Part shown: piece by piece, positions 9,515 to 17,850 of the stretch
How the letters are laid out: every line of letters starts with the position of its first letter
Numbering within the stretch: the stretch's first letter is position 1
Assembly (NCBI GenBank): GCA_963799065.1
Contig: CAWCVJ010000001.1
Coordinates: 1,426,001 to 1,490,000, forward strand
Length of the DNA stretch: 64,000 nucleotides
Reading direction: 5' to 3'
Source of the DNA: JAJPHW01 sp963799065
GTDB lineage: Bacteria > Acidobacteriota > Terriglobia > Terriglobales > Acidobacteriaceae
Notes under the pieces: generated by a model
Told to the model about the DNA's origin: nothing
What the model saw: only the letters and a program-made list of their open reading frames with translations
Database searches by the model: none
Position numbers and translations under genes: made by a program

Positions 9515-10546
9515 ATGACGACGATCGTCGAAGTAGCGAAACGCGCACGAGCCTCCACCGGAACGGTTTCCAATGTGCTGCGGGGCACGGTGCGCGTCAG
9601 TCCGGCGTTGCGTGAGCGGGTGGAAGCTGCGATACGCGAGCTCGATTTCCATCCCAACGAGATTGCGCGCAGTTTAAAAGTGAATCAAACGTATATGTTG
9701 GGCATGGTGTTGCCTGACATCACGAATCCTTTTTATCCGGAAGTGATTCGGGGCGCGGAGGACAAGGCGCTCGAACGTGGCTTCCTGCTGGTCGCTGCCA
9801 ATACCGATGAACAGAGTGAGCGGGAGCAGCGCATTGTTTCGGCGTTGCGCTCCCGGCGCGTGGACGGAATTTTGTTGGTTCCGACGCGCGGCTCCGATGT
9901 TGAGCATATCCGCCGCACCATGAAGTCGGGAATCCCCGTGGTTTGCCTGGACCGCGTGCCAGCCGGCCTGAAGGTGGACGCCGTCCTGCTCGACAACGTG
10001 CGCGGCGCGCAAGACTGCGTACGCCATCTCGTTCGCTCCGGTTATCGGAGTATTGCGATGATTACCGGATCGCTCGAACTCGGGGTGGCACGCGAGCGCT
10101 TGCGGGGATACGAGGAAGGCCTGCGCGAAGCGGGCATCGACATTCGCAAGGATCTTATTCTCGAAGGCGACTTTCGTGAAGGTTCGGGCTATCGGCTGAC
10201 CAAAGACCTTTTGCTGCGGGCCAGCCGGCCTTCCGCGATCCTGGTATCGAATGGCGTCATGGCGCTGGGAGTGCTGCAAGCCTTTGAAGAACTAGGAGTG
10301 CGTTGCCCCGAAGATGTGGCGCTGGCGACTTTCGATGACCTTGCGGGAGACCGCGCGTTCCACCCGCGGCTCACGGTAATCTCCCAACCCGGGTACGAGA
10401 TTGGAGCGCGCGGCGTCACCTTGTTGATGGATCGAATTGAGGGTAAGCCCTCACGGAAAAATGCCGTCATTCGAGTTTCGCCCGCTCTGATTGTTCGGGA
10501 CTCGACGCGCGGGTTGGCCAGCACGGCGCGACGGGTAACCGGGTAA
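9515..10546 (+). CDS. LacI-family transcriptional regulator
   Basis: This 343-residue protein has an N-terminal helix-turn-helix (4-50: TIVEVAKRARASTGTVSNVLRG, with the hinge LDFHPNEIARSLK). A periplasmic-binding-protein-like sensor domain follows, with the usual MLGMVLPDITNPFYPEVIRG entry motif and CPEDVALATFDD near the C-terminus. All parts needed for DNA binding and sugar sensing are present. The gene sits eight bases after the arabinofuranosidase gene, and its stop overlaps the start of the ABC ATPase gene (TAATG). It is therefore very likely the local repressor, with the inducer a monosaccharide or small oligosaccharide from the polymer. The operator candidate at 3046-3059 is a logical target. 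Confidence 0.93.
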   Translation: MTTIVEVAKRARASTGTVSNVLRGTVRVSPALRERVEAAIRELDFHPNEIARSLKVNQTYMLGMVLPDITNPFYPEVIRGAEDKALERGFLLVAANTDEQSEREQRIVSALRSRRVDGILLVPTRGSDVEHIRRTMKSGIPVVCLDRVPAGLKVDAVLLDNVRGAQDCVRHLVRSGYRSIAMITGSLELGVARERLRGYEEGLREAGIDIRKDLILEGDFREGSGYRLTKDLLLRASRPSAILVSNGVMALGVLQAFEELGVRCPEDVALATFDDLAGDRAFHPRLTVISQPGYEIGARGVTLLMDRIEGKPSRKNAVIRVSPALIVRDSTRGLASTARRVTG

Positions 10547-12054
10547 TGCCTGAAGCCATTCTTGAATTGCGGCAGATCGAGAAGCGCTACGGCGGGGTGC
10601 GGGCTCTCCAGGAAGCCGGTTTTTCGCTTTTTACCGGCGAAGTACACGCCCTGATGGGCGAGAACGGCGCGGGCAAGAGCACTCTGGCAAAGATTGTTTC
10701 CGGCGCTGTCAATGCCGACGCTGGACACATGTGGGTGGACGGTTTTCCCGTCAGTATTCGAGGCCCGCGCGACGCACAACGTCTCGGCATCGGCATGATT
10801 TACCAGGAACTCGATTTATTTCCGCATCTTACGGTTGGGGAAAATATCGCGATTGGAAACGATCGATTCCGAGAGCGCGGCTTGGTCCGGCGACGCGATC
10901 TGGATCGCTTTGCCGAGGCGGCGATGGCTCAAGTTGGCCTCCTGTGCAGCCCGCGCTGTGAAGTGCGGTCCTTGAGCATTGGCGAAAAACAGTTGGTCGC
11001 CATCGCCCGCGCTCTTAGCATGGAGGCTCGGATCATTCTTATGGATGAGCCCACCAGTTCACTCTTCGACGATGCGGCGGAACGCCTCTTCCAGGTGATC
11101 GCCGGATTGAAACAGCGGGGCGTTGCCATTGTTTACGTATCGCACAAGATGGATGAAGTCTTTCGCATCAGCGACCGTGTGACCGTGATGCGCGATGGGA
11201 AAACGGTAGGTACGCACCGCATCGACCAGGTTGCTCCGACGGATCTCATTCGTATGATGATTGGGCGGGAGTGGCAACAGAGAGAGCGGACGGCGGCCAT
11301 ATCCAGCGATGACGTTGTGCTCTCCTTCTGCGAAGTCAGTTCCAAGAAACTGCGCAGCGTGTCTTTCGAATTGCGCGCGGGGGAGGTGCTGGGCGTCGCT
11401 GGACTTCTGGGTTCGGGACGCAGTGAAATCGGCGCCGCTTTGATCGGTCTGGACCGATGCGAATCCGGCCAGGTTAAGTTGCGGGGCCGCGTGTTTTCGA
11501 TAAAGTCGGTCAAGCAGGCACTCCACGGCGGCGTTCGATGGCTGCCAGAAGATCGCAAGCTCGACGGCCTCATGATGCGCATGAGCATCCTGGAGAACGC
11601 GACTATTTCCGACCTCGACACACTGAGTTCCGCGGGCTTCGTCGAGCAGGCTAGAGAGCTCGACGTCTCGCTGGCGTGTTTTGAGGCTCTCTCCTTGAAA
11701 GCCAATTCTGTACACCGTGCCGTGGGTACGCTGAGTGGCGGCAATCAACAGAAAGTCTTGCTGTCGCGTTGCCTTCTGGGTCGTCCGAGCGTACTTTTTC
11801 TCGACGATCCAACCCGTGGCATCGACGTCGGGGCCAAAGAAGATGTCTACCGGATCATCGGCCAATTGGCCGGGCAAGGCGCTGGCATTTTGTTCGTCAG
11901 TTCCGAGCTACCTGAGTTATTGCGCCTCTGCGATCGCATCCTTGTGATGCGCGAAGGTGCGATCGCAGCCGACCTCATCGCGGGAAATACCACGCAGGAG
12001 GAAGTCCTTACCTTCGCAACCCAGCCGCCTGGAGCTGTGGGGGTGCGAGCTTGA
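10546..12054 (+). CDS. Sugar ABC importer, tandem ATPase (RbsA/AraG type)
   Basis: This 502-residue cytoplasmic ATPase carries two nucleotide-binding domains, as usual for monosaccharide importers of the CUT2 class. Domain 1 has Walker A GENGAGKS at 38-45, a signature LSIGEKQL and Walker B IILMDEPTSS. Domain 2 has the degenerate Walker A typical of RbsA (GLLGSGRSE), a canonical signature LSGGNQQK and Walker B LFLDDPTRGID. The second Walker B reads DDP rather than DEP, so the catalytic Glu is replaced by Asp. The gene overlaps both neighbours (TAATG upstream, TTGA downstream), forming one translationally coupled importer operon. The sugar is probably arabinose, ribose, xylose or fucose; only context favours arabinose. 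Confidence 0.93.
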   Translation: MPEAILELRQIEKRYGGVRALQEAGFSLFTGEVHALMGENGAGKSTLAKIVSGAVNADAGHMWVDGFPVSIRGPRDAQRLGIGMIYQELDLFPHLTVGENIAIGNDRFRERGLVRRRDLDRFAEAAMAQVGLLCSPRCEVRSLSIGEKQLVAIARALSMEARIILMDEPTSSLFDDAAERLFQVIAGLKQRGVAIVYVSHKMDEVFRISDRVTVMRDGKTVGTHRIDQVAPTDLIRMMIGREWQQRERTAAISSDDVVLSFCEVSSKKLRSVSFELRAGEVLGVAGLLGSGRSEIGAALIGLDRCESGQVKLRGRVFSIKSVKQALHGGVRWLPEDRKLDGLMMRMSILENATISDLDTLSSAGFVEQARELDVSLACFEALSLKANSVHRAVGTLSGGNQQKVLLSRCLLGRPSVLFLDDPTRGIDVGAKEDVYRIIGQLAGQGAGILFVSSELPELLRLCDRILVMREGAIAADLIAGNTTQEEVLTFATQPPGAVGVRA

Positions 12055-13067
12055 ATCTATCGTCGTCCACCGCGAAACAATCGTTCTGGAAGAAGCTGAG
12101 CGGCCAGCAGCGCGACATCGGCAAGAGCCTGGGCGCGCTCGTTGGGATAATCATTTTCGCTGCTTTGCTTAGCCCGGCTGCCGGTGACGGCTCCAACATC
12201 TTTCTACAATGGGGTAATCTGACCGACATCCTGCGCCAGGTTTCGATCATTGGAATCATTTCGCTGGGGATGAATTTCGTCATTTTGACCGGTGGCATTG
12301 ACCTGAGTGTGGGCAGCATTCTCGCTCTCTCCAGTACGGTGGTTGCCTTGATGCTGACACGCTGGCAGCCCGATTTGGGTTACATGGGGCAAATTTCGGT
12401 CGCCATTGCCGCGGCCTTGCTTATTTCCACCGCTTCGGGCGCCTTGGGCGGAGTCATCATCGCAATCTTCGATGTGCAGCCTTTTGTTGTGACGCTGGCG
12501 GGAATGATAGGCATCCGCGGACTCGCCAAATGGCTCTCGAATAATGCGAACGTGGACGTCGGATTTGGTCAGGATGTCGCCTCTTCCTTCGCAGAGATTT
12601 TTCGCGGCAAGGCGATGATCATCGGCTTCTATATTGCGCTTGCTATCGTATTTTTCATCTTGCTTGGTCGAACCGTGTTTGGCCGTTACGTCCGGGCGGT
12701 TGGCGACAATGAGCGCGCGTCGCTCTATGCAGGATTGCCGGTTCGTGCGGTCAAGCTTTGGGTCTACTCGCTGTCTGGACTGCTGGCGGGCATTGCGGGA
12801 GTTCTCTACGCTGCGGAAAATCATCAGGGCAATCCCAACTCCGGAGTAGGTTACGAATTAGACGCGATTGCCGCCGTGGTCATTGGAGGCACGCAACTTT
12901 CCGGTGGCAGGGGAACCATCGCAGGCACGATCATCGGAACCCTCATGATCGGCGTGCTCACCAATATGCTGCGTCTCAACAATGTCGACAGCAACGTGGA
13001 GATGATGGTCAAAGGCGCCATCATTCTGTTCGCGGTCGCAGTGCAGAAACAAGGGAAGGGTGTGTGA
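12051..13067 (+). CDS. Sugar ABC importer permease (RbsC/AraH type)
   Basis: This 338-residue inner-membrane protein has about nine or ten hydrophobic segments. It shows the family fingerprint GMNFVILTGGIDLSVGSILALSS, plus the C-terminal GGTQLSGGRGTIAGTIIGTL loop that contacts the ATPase in this class. The start is a TTG at 12051 overlapping the upstream stop; the first 30 residues are polar and basic, as expected of a cytoplasmic tail. It forms the membrane channel with the ATPase at 10546-12054 and the binding protein at 13067-14059, whose start overlaps this stop (TGATG). Confidence 0.92.
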   Translation: MNLSSSTAKQSFWKKLSGQQRDIGKSLGALVGIIIFAALLSPAAGDGSNIFLQWGNLTDILRQVSIIGIISLGMNFVILTGGIDLSVGSILALSSTVVALMLTRWQPDLGYMGQISVAIAAALLISTASGALGGVIIAIFDVQPFVVTLAGMIGIRGLAKWLSNNANVDVGFGQDVASSFAEIFRGKAMIIGFYIALAIVFFILLGRTVFGRYVRAVGDNERASLYAGLPVRAVKLWVYSLSGLLAGIAGVLYAAENHQGNPNSGVGYELDAIAAVVIGGTQLSGGRGTIAGTIIGTLMIGVLTNMLRLNNVDSNVEMMVKGAIILFAVAVQKQGKGV

Positions 13068-14059
13068 TGACTTTGCCATCGACCTTACGAACGCTAGGTT
13101 TACTGTTGCTCGCGGGCACGGTCATTTCGTGCAGCCGCAGCAAGTCGGCAAATACATCCGGAAGCCAGCGTCAATTCTTTGTCGCCTTTAGCCAGGCTAA
13201 CAACGCTGAGCCTTATCGGGCCGCGCAGAACGACTTGATGACGAGGTTATTTACTGCCGCCGGTGACGTAAAGCTGGTGATTGCCGATGCGCAACAGGAC
13301 AACAGCAAGCAGGTGGCGCAAGTCGAGACGTTTATCCGACAGCGCCCCGATCTGTTGATCGTAGCGCCCAACGAACGCGCCGCTCTTACGTCCGTGATGG
13401 GTGAGGCGATGGACCAGAAGATTCCCGTCATCTGTCTGGAGCGCGACATCCTCCAACCGAATTACACGACGCTGGTGCACAGCGACAACGTTGAAATCGG
13501 ACGGATGGCGGGCGAATTCATTCGTGACTACTTGGTGAGTAAGTACAAACAGCCGAAAGGCAAAGTCGTCGAAATACAGGGACTGCTCGGAGTCGAGGCG
13601 GCGATCAATCGGCACAAAGGCGCGGCGGACGTGTTGGGAAAATATCCGGACATCAAGATTGTTGCGGATCCTGTCGCCGATTGGATTCAAGCTCGCGCCA
13701 AGGATCGCATGACGGAAGTTCTTCGGGCTCAGCCAAACATCGACGTTGTCTATGCGCATAACGATCCCATGGCGGTCGGTGCGTATCTCGCGGCCAAGGA
13801 GTTGGGCCGTGAGCGTGAAATGATTTTTGTGGGAGTGGACGGACTGGGAGGGCCCGCGGGTGGGATCAAGAAAGTGCAGGATGGAATTCTCGCGGCGACC
13901 TTCGTTTATCCGCTGTGCGTGGACAAGACGGTGGAGATTGCGCTAAAAATGCTTCGCGATCCCGCCTTTCACCCGGAAAAGGAATACACGGTTGCGCCGC
14001 AGATTGTTACACCCTCGAACGCAGCACAACTTTATCAGCAGACCACCGTGACGCCCTAG
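13067..14059 (+). CDS. Sugar ABC importer substrate-binding lipoprotein
   Basis: This 330-residue protein starts at the ATG overlapping the permease stop (TGATG). A longer frame upstream is only a shadow of the permease. Residues 1-22 are a lipoprotein signal with lipobox VISC, so the mature protein is tethered by a lipidated Cys, an arrangement less common for Gram-negative CUT2 systems than a free periplasmic protein. The body is a type-I periplasmic-binding fold (FVAFSQANNAEPYRAAQ at the N-lobe, YAHNDPMAVGAYLAAKELG and FVGVDGLGG near the C-lobe), as in ribose- and arabinose-binding proteins. It captures the monosaccharide released by the secreted hydrolases and hands it to the permease. 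Exact sugar specificity cannot be read. Confidence 0.9.
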   Translation: MTLPSTLRTLGLLLLAGTVISCSRSKSANTSGSQRQFFVAFSQANNAEPYRAAQNDLMTRLFTAAGDVKLVIADAQQDNSKQVAQVETFIRQRPDLLIVAPNERAALTSVMGEAMDQKIPVICLERDILQPNYTTLVHSDNVEIGRMAGEFIRDYLVSKYKQPKGKVVEIQGLLGVEAAINRHKGAADVLGKYPDIKIVADPVADWIQARAKDRMTEVLRAQPNIDVVYAHNDPMAVGAYLAAKELGREREMIFVGVDGLGGPAGGIKKVQDGILAATFVYPLCVDKTVEIALKMLRDPAFHPEKEYTVAPQIVTPSNAAQLYQQTTVTP

Positions 14060-14086
14060 CGTTGCGGTCGTTCATAAGGAGAGACT

Positions 14087-15676
14087 ATGCAACCAGCCAT
14101 CATTGTCGCCAGTGGCGATCTGCGCCTCGAAGCCAACCGCAAGTGCTGGCCTGCGCAAAAAACCGTAGAAGATTTGGTCACAGCGGCCATCGAGCGCCTG
14201 GGCTTCCCAGTCCGCCGAGGACATGCTTACGATCCGCATAAGCGGCACGGCTTCCTCGATTCGCAAAAATGCGGCATGGAGGTTTTTCGTAGTCTGCCGA
14301 CGGATGCGCCACTGATTGTCATCGAAGCTGTCTGGCAATACTCGCACCACGTGCTGCCCGGTCTGATGACGCATCGTGGGCCAATCCTCACGGTCGCGAA
14401 TTGGAGCGGCGAGTGGCCAGGGCTGGTCGGAATGTTGAATCTTAACGGATCGTTGACCAAGGCCGGGGTCAAGTACTCCACCCTCTGGTCGAGAGATTTC
14501 TCTGACGATTATTTTCTTTCACGCTTAAATGCGTGGCTGGCCGGAGAAACCATCCTTCACGATTCCAGCCATGTCCATCCGCTTGCCAGCGTTCCGCTAT
14601 CCGAAACAGCGATGGCTATTGGCATCGCCGAGGCGCGCCGTCTGAAGCGCGACAAGGCGATCATGGGAGTCTTCGATGAAGGCTGCATGGGGATGTTCAA
14701 TGCCATCGTGCCCGACCACCTGCTGAACCCGTTGGGCATTTACAAAGAACGTCTTAGTCAATCGGGTCTCTACGCAGAGATGCGCACGGTCGCCACCGCC
14801 GAAGCGCAGGCGATACGAGATTGGCTGGATGCGAAAGGCATGAAGTTTCTAACCGGCCCCAATCCTGAGACCGATCTTACCGACGATCAGATTTTGGAGC
14901 AATGCCGGATGTATATCGCCGCTCTTCGGGTCGCCGATGATTTTGGTTGCGACGCCATTGGCATTCAATATCAACAAGGCCTGAAGGATTTGGTTCCAGC
15001 CTCCGATCTCGTCGAGGGCTTGCTGAATAACAGCGACCGGCCGCCAGTGTCTTCGCGTGACGGCCAGCGTATTCTCTTCGAAGCCGAACCGCTGCCGCAC
15101 TTCAACGAAGTGGATGAGTGTGCGGGAATCGACGCCCTGGTTACGAAGCGGGTGTGGAACGCGATGGGCTACCGTCCAGAAAATACTCTGCACGATATTC
15201 GGTATGGCGAAGACTATAACGGAGAATTTGTGTGGGTATTTGAGATTTCCGGAGCCGTGCCTCCGGCCCATCTCGTCGGAGGCTATGCCGGAGCTGTGAG
15301 CGAGCGCCAGCCTTCCATGTACTTCAGACTCGGAGGTGGGACCCTCAAGGGAGTCAGCAAGCCCGGCGAAATCATATGGAGTCGCGTGTACATCGAAGAC
15401 GCCAAGTTGAAAGCGGATATCGGTCGAGGCCGAGCCATTGCCCTGCCCGAGGCCGAGACGCAACGCCGCTGGCAGATGACGACTTCACAGTGGCCGATCA
15501 TGCATGCTGTAACGCCGGGCGTTAGCCGGGATCAGATGATGGGGCGTCATAAAGCCAATCACATTCACGTCGCGTACGCTCCTGGAGCTGGCGCAGCTGG
15601 CCAGGCTCTCGCAGCGAAAGCCGCGTGCTTCCAGGAGCTTGGACTGGAAGTGAGTGTCTGCGGAGATATCGACTAA
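14087..15676 (+). CDS. L-fucose/L-arabinose isomerase-family enzyme
   Basis: This 529-residue cytoplasmic protein resembles the FucI/AraA fold family, which interconverts aldoses and ketoses with a divalent metal. Visible likely metal ligands, by analogy with FucI, are Glu198 in VFDEGCMGMFN, an Asp in FGCDAIGIQYQQ near residue 288, and His492/His494 in KANHIHVAYAP. It follows the importer after 27 bases and is preceded by a GGAGAG ribosome site. With GH51 upstream, isomerisation of imported L-arabinose to L-ribulose is the natural hypothesis, but fucose or another sugar is possible. No kinase or epimerase lies in the window, so the pathway must be completed elsewhere. Confidence 0.78.
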   Translation: MQPAIIVASGDLRLEANRKCWPAQKTVEDLVTAAIERLGFPVRRGHAYDPHKRHGFLDSQKCGMEVFRSLPTDAPLIVIEAVWQYSHHVLPGLMTHRGPILTVANWSGEWPGLVGMLNLNGSLTKAGVKYSTLWSRDFSDDYFLSRLNAWLAGETILHDSSHVHPLASVPLSETAMAIGIAEARRLKRDKAIMGVFDEGCMGMFNAIVPDHLLNPLGIYKERLSQSGLYAEMRTVATAEAQAIRDWLDAKGMKFLTGPNPETDLTDDQILEQCRMYIAALRVADDFGCDAIGIQYQQGLKDLVPASDLVEGLLNNSDRPPVSSRDGQRILFEAEPLPHFNEVDECAGIDALVTKRVWNAMGYRPENTLHDIRYGEDYNGEFVWVFEISGAVPPAHLVGGYAGAVSERQPSMYFRLGGGTLKGVSKPGEIIWSRVYIEDAKLKADIGRGRAIALPEAETQRRWQMTTSQWPIMHAVTPGVSRDQMMGRHKANHIHVAYAPGAGAAGQALAAKAACFQELGLEVSVCGDID

Positions 15677-15744
15677 GAGATTTCGGCGCTCGCGCCCTCC
15701 TTCCGCTATACTGTGGCCGATAAAATTTCCTTAGGAGAACACAC

Positions 15745-16233
15745 ATGCTGCGAAAGTTTGCCCTGTTCGTGTGCTTGCTTCTAGCCGTTGTAACTCTGGG
15801 GTGTTCGACCGCTCCTGCGCCGATTGCCGATACTCGGGCTGCCGATCTGCAAGCGGTCAAAGATGTCGAAACCGCATGGGTAAAAGATGTTGCCACCAAA
15901 GATCCCGACAAGTGGGCGAGCTATTTCACCGATGACGGCAGCGGGCTCTATCCCGGCGGCCCCACGCTCAACGTCAAAGCGGCCGTCAAAGCGGCCATGA
16001 CGCCTATAATGGCCGACCCCAATTTTACGTTGGTCTTTCAATCCACTCGATCGGTGGCGTCCAAGGGAGGAGACATGGTTTATTCGCAGGGAACGTATGT
16101 CATGACTCTCACTGATCCGAAGACCAAGAAACCCATGACAGACAAGGGGAAATATTTGACGGTTTACATGAAACAACCCGATGGAAGCTGGAAGGCGAGT
16201 GCCGACACATTCAACTCCGATTCCGCCATGTAA
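15745..16233 (+). CDS. NTF2-like (DUF4440/SnoaL-type) exported protein
   Basis: This 162-residue protein has a hydrophobic signal (1-20) ending LGCSTAP, a probable lipoprotein or exported form. A single cone-shaped NTF2-like domain follows: VKDVETAWVKDVATKDPDKWASYFTDD opening, then strands ending in YMKQPDGSWKASADTFNSD. These domains bind small hydrophobic ligands or act as isomerase-like enzymes, and no catalytic dyad is obvious. A good ribosome site AGGAGA (15733-15738) and a TATACT hexamer (15707-15712) suggest it has its own promoter. The perfect hairpin at 16268-16295 ends its transcript. Its link to the sugar operon is position only. Confidence 0.8.
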   Translation: MLRKFALFVCLLLAVVTLGCSTAPAPIADTRAADLQAVKDVETAWVKDVATKDPDKWASYFTDDGSGLYPGGPTLNVKAAVKAAMTPIMADPNFTLVFQSTRSVASKGGDMVYSQGTYVMTLTDPKTKKPMTDKGKYLTVYMKQPDGSWKASADTFNSDSAM

Positions 16234-16267
16234 GTGGTACTTCAGCCTTTCCTCTCTCTAGTCGATC

Positions 16268-16295
16268 GGGGCGACGAATTGCGATTCGTCGCCCC
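16268..16295 (+). terminator. Perfect 12-bp hairpin terminator
   Basis: GGGGCGACGAAT at 16268-16279 pairs perfectly with ATTCGTCGCCCC at 16284-16295 around a TGCG loop. The tract after it is AACTCTTTAC, with only a short T run. It lies 35 bases after the NTF2-like gene, at the end of the rightward sugar cluster. It works as a terminator mainly for the + strand; the lack of a long T tract leaves some doubt. Confidence 0.75.
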
Positions 16296-16409
16296 AACTC
16301 TTTACATAGTCTTTACGCAAGAGTTCGCGCCTCGCTACGTCTAGGGGAAGAGGACAGCACTTGCCGTAACGAAAGAGCAACGGCAGTTGCGGAAATGGAG
16401 CGAGGCACG

Positions 16410-16844
16410 ATGCACAAGCAAACTATTTTTTACGTGGACGATAATGCGAAGTCGCGGCTGCTGCTGGCCAGCATCCTGCGGGAGATTGGATTTGAAGTGA
16501 TAGCCGTGGGCGATCCGATGGGCGCGCTGGATATGCTCGAAATCGCCAGTTTCGATTTGGTTTTGCTCGATTATCAAATGCCGAAGATGAATGGCGCGCA
16601 ACTGGCTCGCGCCATCAAAGGCATCTTCCCCGGAATCCCCATCGTCATGATTTCCGGGCATCCGAGTCTGCCGCAGGAGGAACTGCTTTATGTCGACGAA
16701 TACTGCGGCAAGGGCGCGACGTTGGACGAACTTGTCTTCGCCATCCACAATCTGATTTCGACGTCGCATCCGATCGGGATGCATCCCGCAAGCTCGAAAA
16801 CGGATCCGACGAGCGCCACGCAGAATTGGTCGAGTTCAACTTAG
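16410..16844 (+). CDS. Stand-alone response-regulator receiver protein
   Basis: This single receiver domain of about 144 residues has no output domain. The acidic pair is in FYVDDN, the phospho-acceptor Asp is in LLDYQMP (about residue 54), the switch Ser is in VMISGH and the conserved Lys is in YCGKGA. The tail after residue 120 is polar and looks disordered. I favour the ATG at 16410, preceded by GAGCGAGG; an upstream in-frame ATG at 16395 would add five residues. No histidine kinase is adjacent, so it is an orphan CheY-like or Spo0F-like phosphorelay protein. It is followed head-on by the leftward GH130 gene. Confidence 0.85.
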   Translation: MHKQTIFYVDDNAKSRLLLASILREIGFEVIAVGDPMGALDMLEIASFDLVLLDYQMPKMNGAQLARAIKGIFPGIPIVMISGHPSLPQEELLYVDEYCGKGATLDELVFAIHNLISTSHPIGMHPASSKTDPTSATQNWSSST

Positions 16845-16860
16845 ATCGAGGTGGCGCAGG

Positions 16861-17850
16861 CTAACGGTTGGTGGCCTTGGCCTGTGCCACGCCAACATAC
16901 TTATCGGCTCCGCCGTAATAGAAAAGATATTTGCCGCCCTTGCGGACCATGCCCTCGACGAAAATTACATTCGGGACTTGGCCAATTTTCTCCCAATCTT
17001 TCTCCGGCGCGAAAAGCGGCTGATCGCTTCGGTATAGCAATTTGCGCGGATCTTTGCGGTCGAAGACAGCGACGCCCGTGCGATATACATGTTGTGCGTC
17101 CGCGCCGTTGTAGATGAGCACGATGCCGTCGCCGGTCAGAATTGGGGGTGGCCCCGGCTCGACGACGGTTGCATCGAACTGCCCGGGGCGTCCGGGCAGA
17201 ACGGGCGTGTCGGTCGCGTCGGTCCAATGAATCAAGTCGGTGGACGATGCCAGGCCCATCTCGTCAACTTTATCGGGGCTGGTTCCGAGGTAGTACATCC
17301 AATATTTGCCGTTGATTTTCCTGTCGACAATGGCCCCGGATTTCGTCCACACCACATTCCATGTGCCTTTGTAGGCAGGCAGTAAAATGCCTTGTCGCTC
17401 CCAGTGGATCAGGTCGGTCGAGGTGGCCAGGCAGAGTTGAGCGTCGGTCTTGTTGTAGCCGGTGTACGTGAGATAGTAAGTATCGCCAATTTTCACCAGG
17501 CGCGGGTCTTCGACGCCGCCATCCTTTTCGTAATCCATCGCGGGTGTGAAAACGGGATCAGGGCGGCGCGCAAAGTGAATTCCGTCAGAGCTGTCCGCAT
17601 AACCCAACCGCGACGTGCCGGCATGATCCTGGGCGCGATAGAGCATAACGAATTTCTTTTTAACTTGGATCACGGCTGGATTGAACGTCCCCGCGGATTC
17701 CCATCCGTCACCCTGCGGAGAAATGATCGGGCTGCCGGACGCTCGTTGCATCGAGCCAAAGGGTACCAGCTTAGATTGCGCCGAGAGTTCTGACACGGCA
17801 AGCAAAAGCAACGCAATCATCGCCAATCGCCAAGAAACGTATTGCCTCAT
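16861..17850 (-). CDS. Secreted GH130-family glycoside phosphorylase/hydrolase
   Basis: This 329-residue protein has a signal peptide (1-24, ending LSAQS) and a five-bladed beta-propeller. Motifs of GH130 mannoside phosphorylases and mannosidases are ESAGTFNPAVI at 51-61, RLGYADSSDGIHF at 81-93 and GGVEDPRLVKIGDTYYLTYTGYN at 111-133 (Asp115 is the expected proton donor), plus FVEGMV...YYGGADKYVG at the end. Intracellular GH130 enzymes are usually phosphorylases. An exported one has little phosphate and is more likely a beta-1,2- or related mannosidase; this is inference from known family members. Its start overlaps the stop of the M20 dipeptidase gene (ATGA), an odd metabolic pairing. Confidence 0.85.
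   Translation of the reverse strand: MRQYVSWRLAMIALLLLAVSELSAQSKLVPFGSMQRASGSPIISPQGDGWESAGTFNPAVIQVKKKFVMLYRAQDHAGTSRLGYADSSDGIHFARRPDPVFTPAMDYEKDGGVEDPRLVKIGDTYYLTYTGYNKTDAQLCLATSTDLIHWERQGILLPAYKGTWNVVWTKSGAIVDRKINGKYWMYYLGTSPDKVDEMGLASSTDLIHWTDATDTPVLPGRPGQFDATVVEPGPPPILTGDGIVLIYNGADAQHVYRTGVAVFDRKDPRKLLYRSDQPLFAPEKDWEKIGQVPNVIFVEGMVRKGGKYLFYYGGADKYVGVAQAKATNR

Noticed and set aside
12758..13066. Extended N-terminus of the sugar-binding protein
   Set aside because: It lies within the permease gene in another frame; the ATG at 13067 gives a perfect lipoprotein signal.
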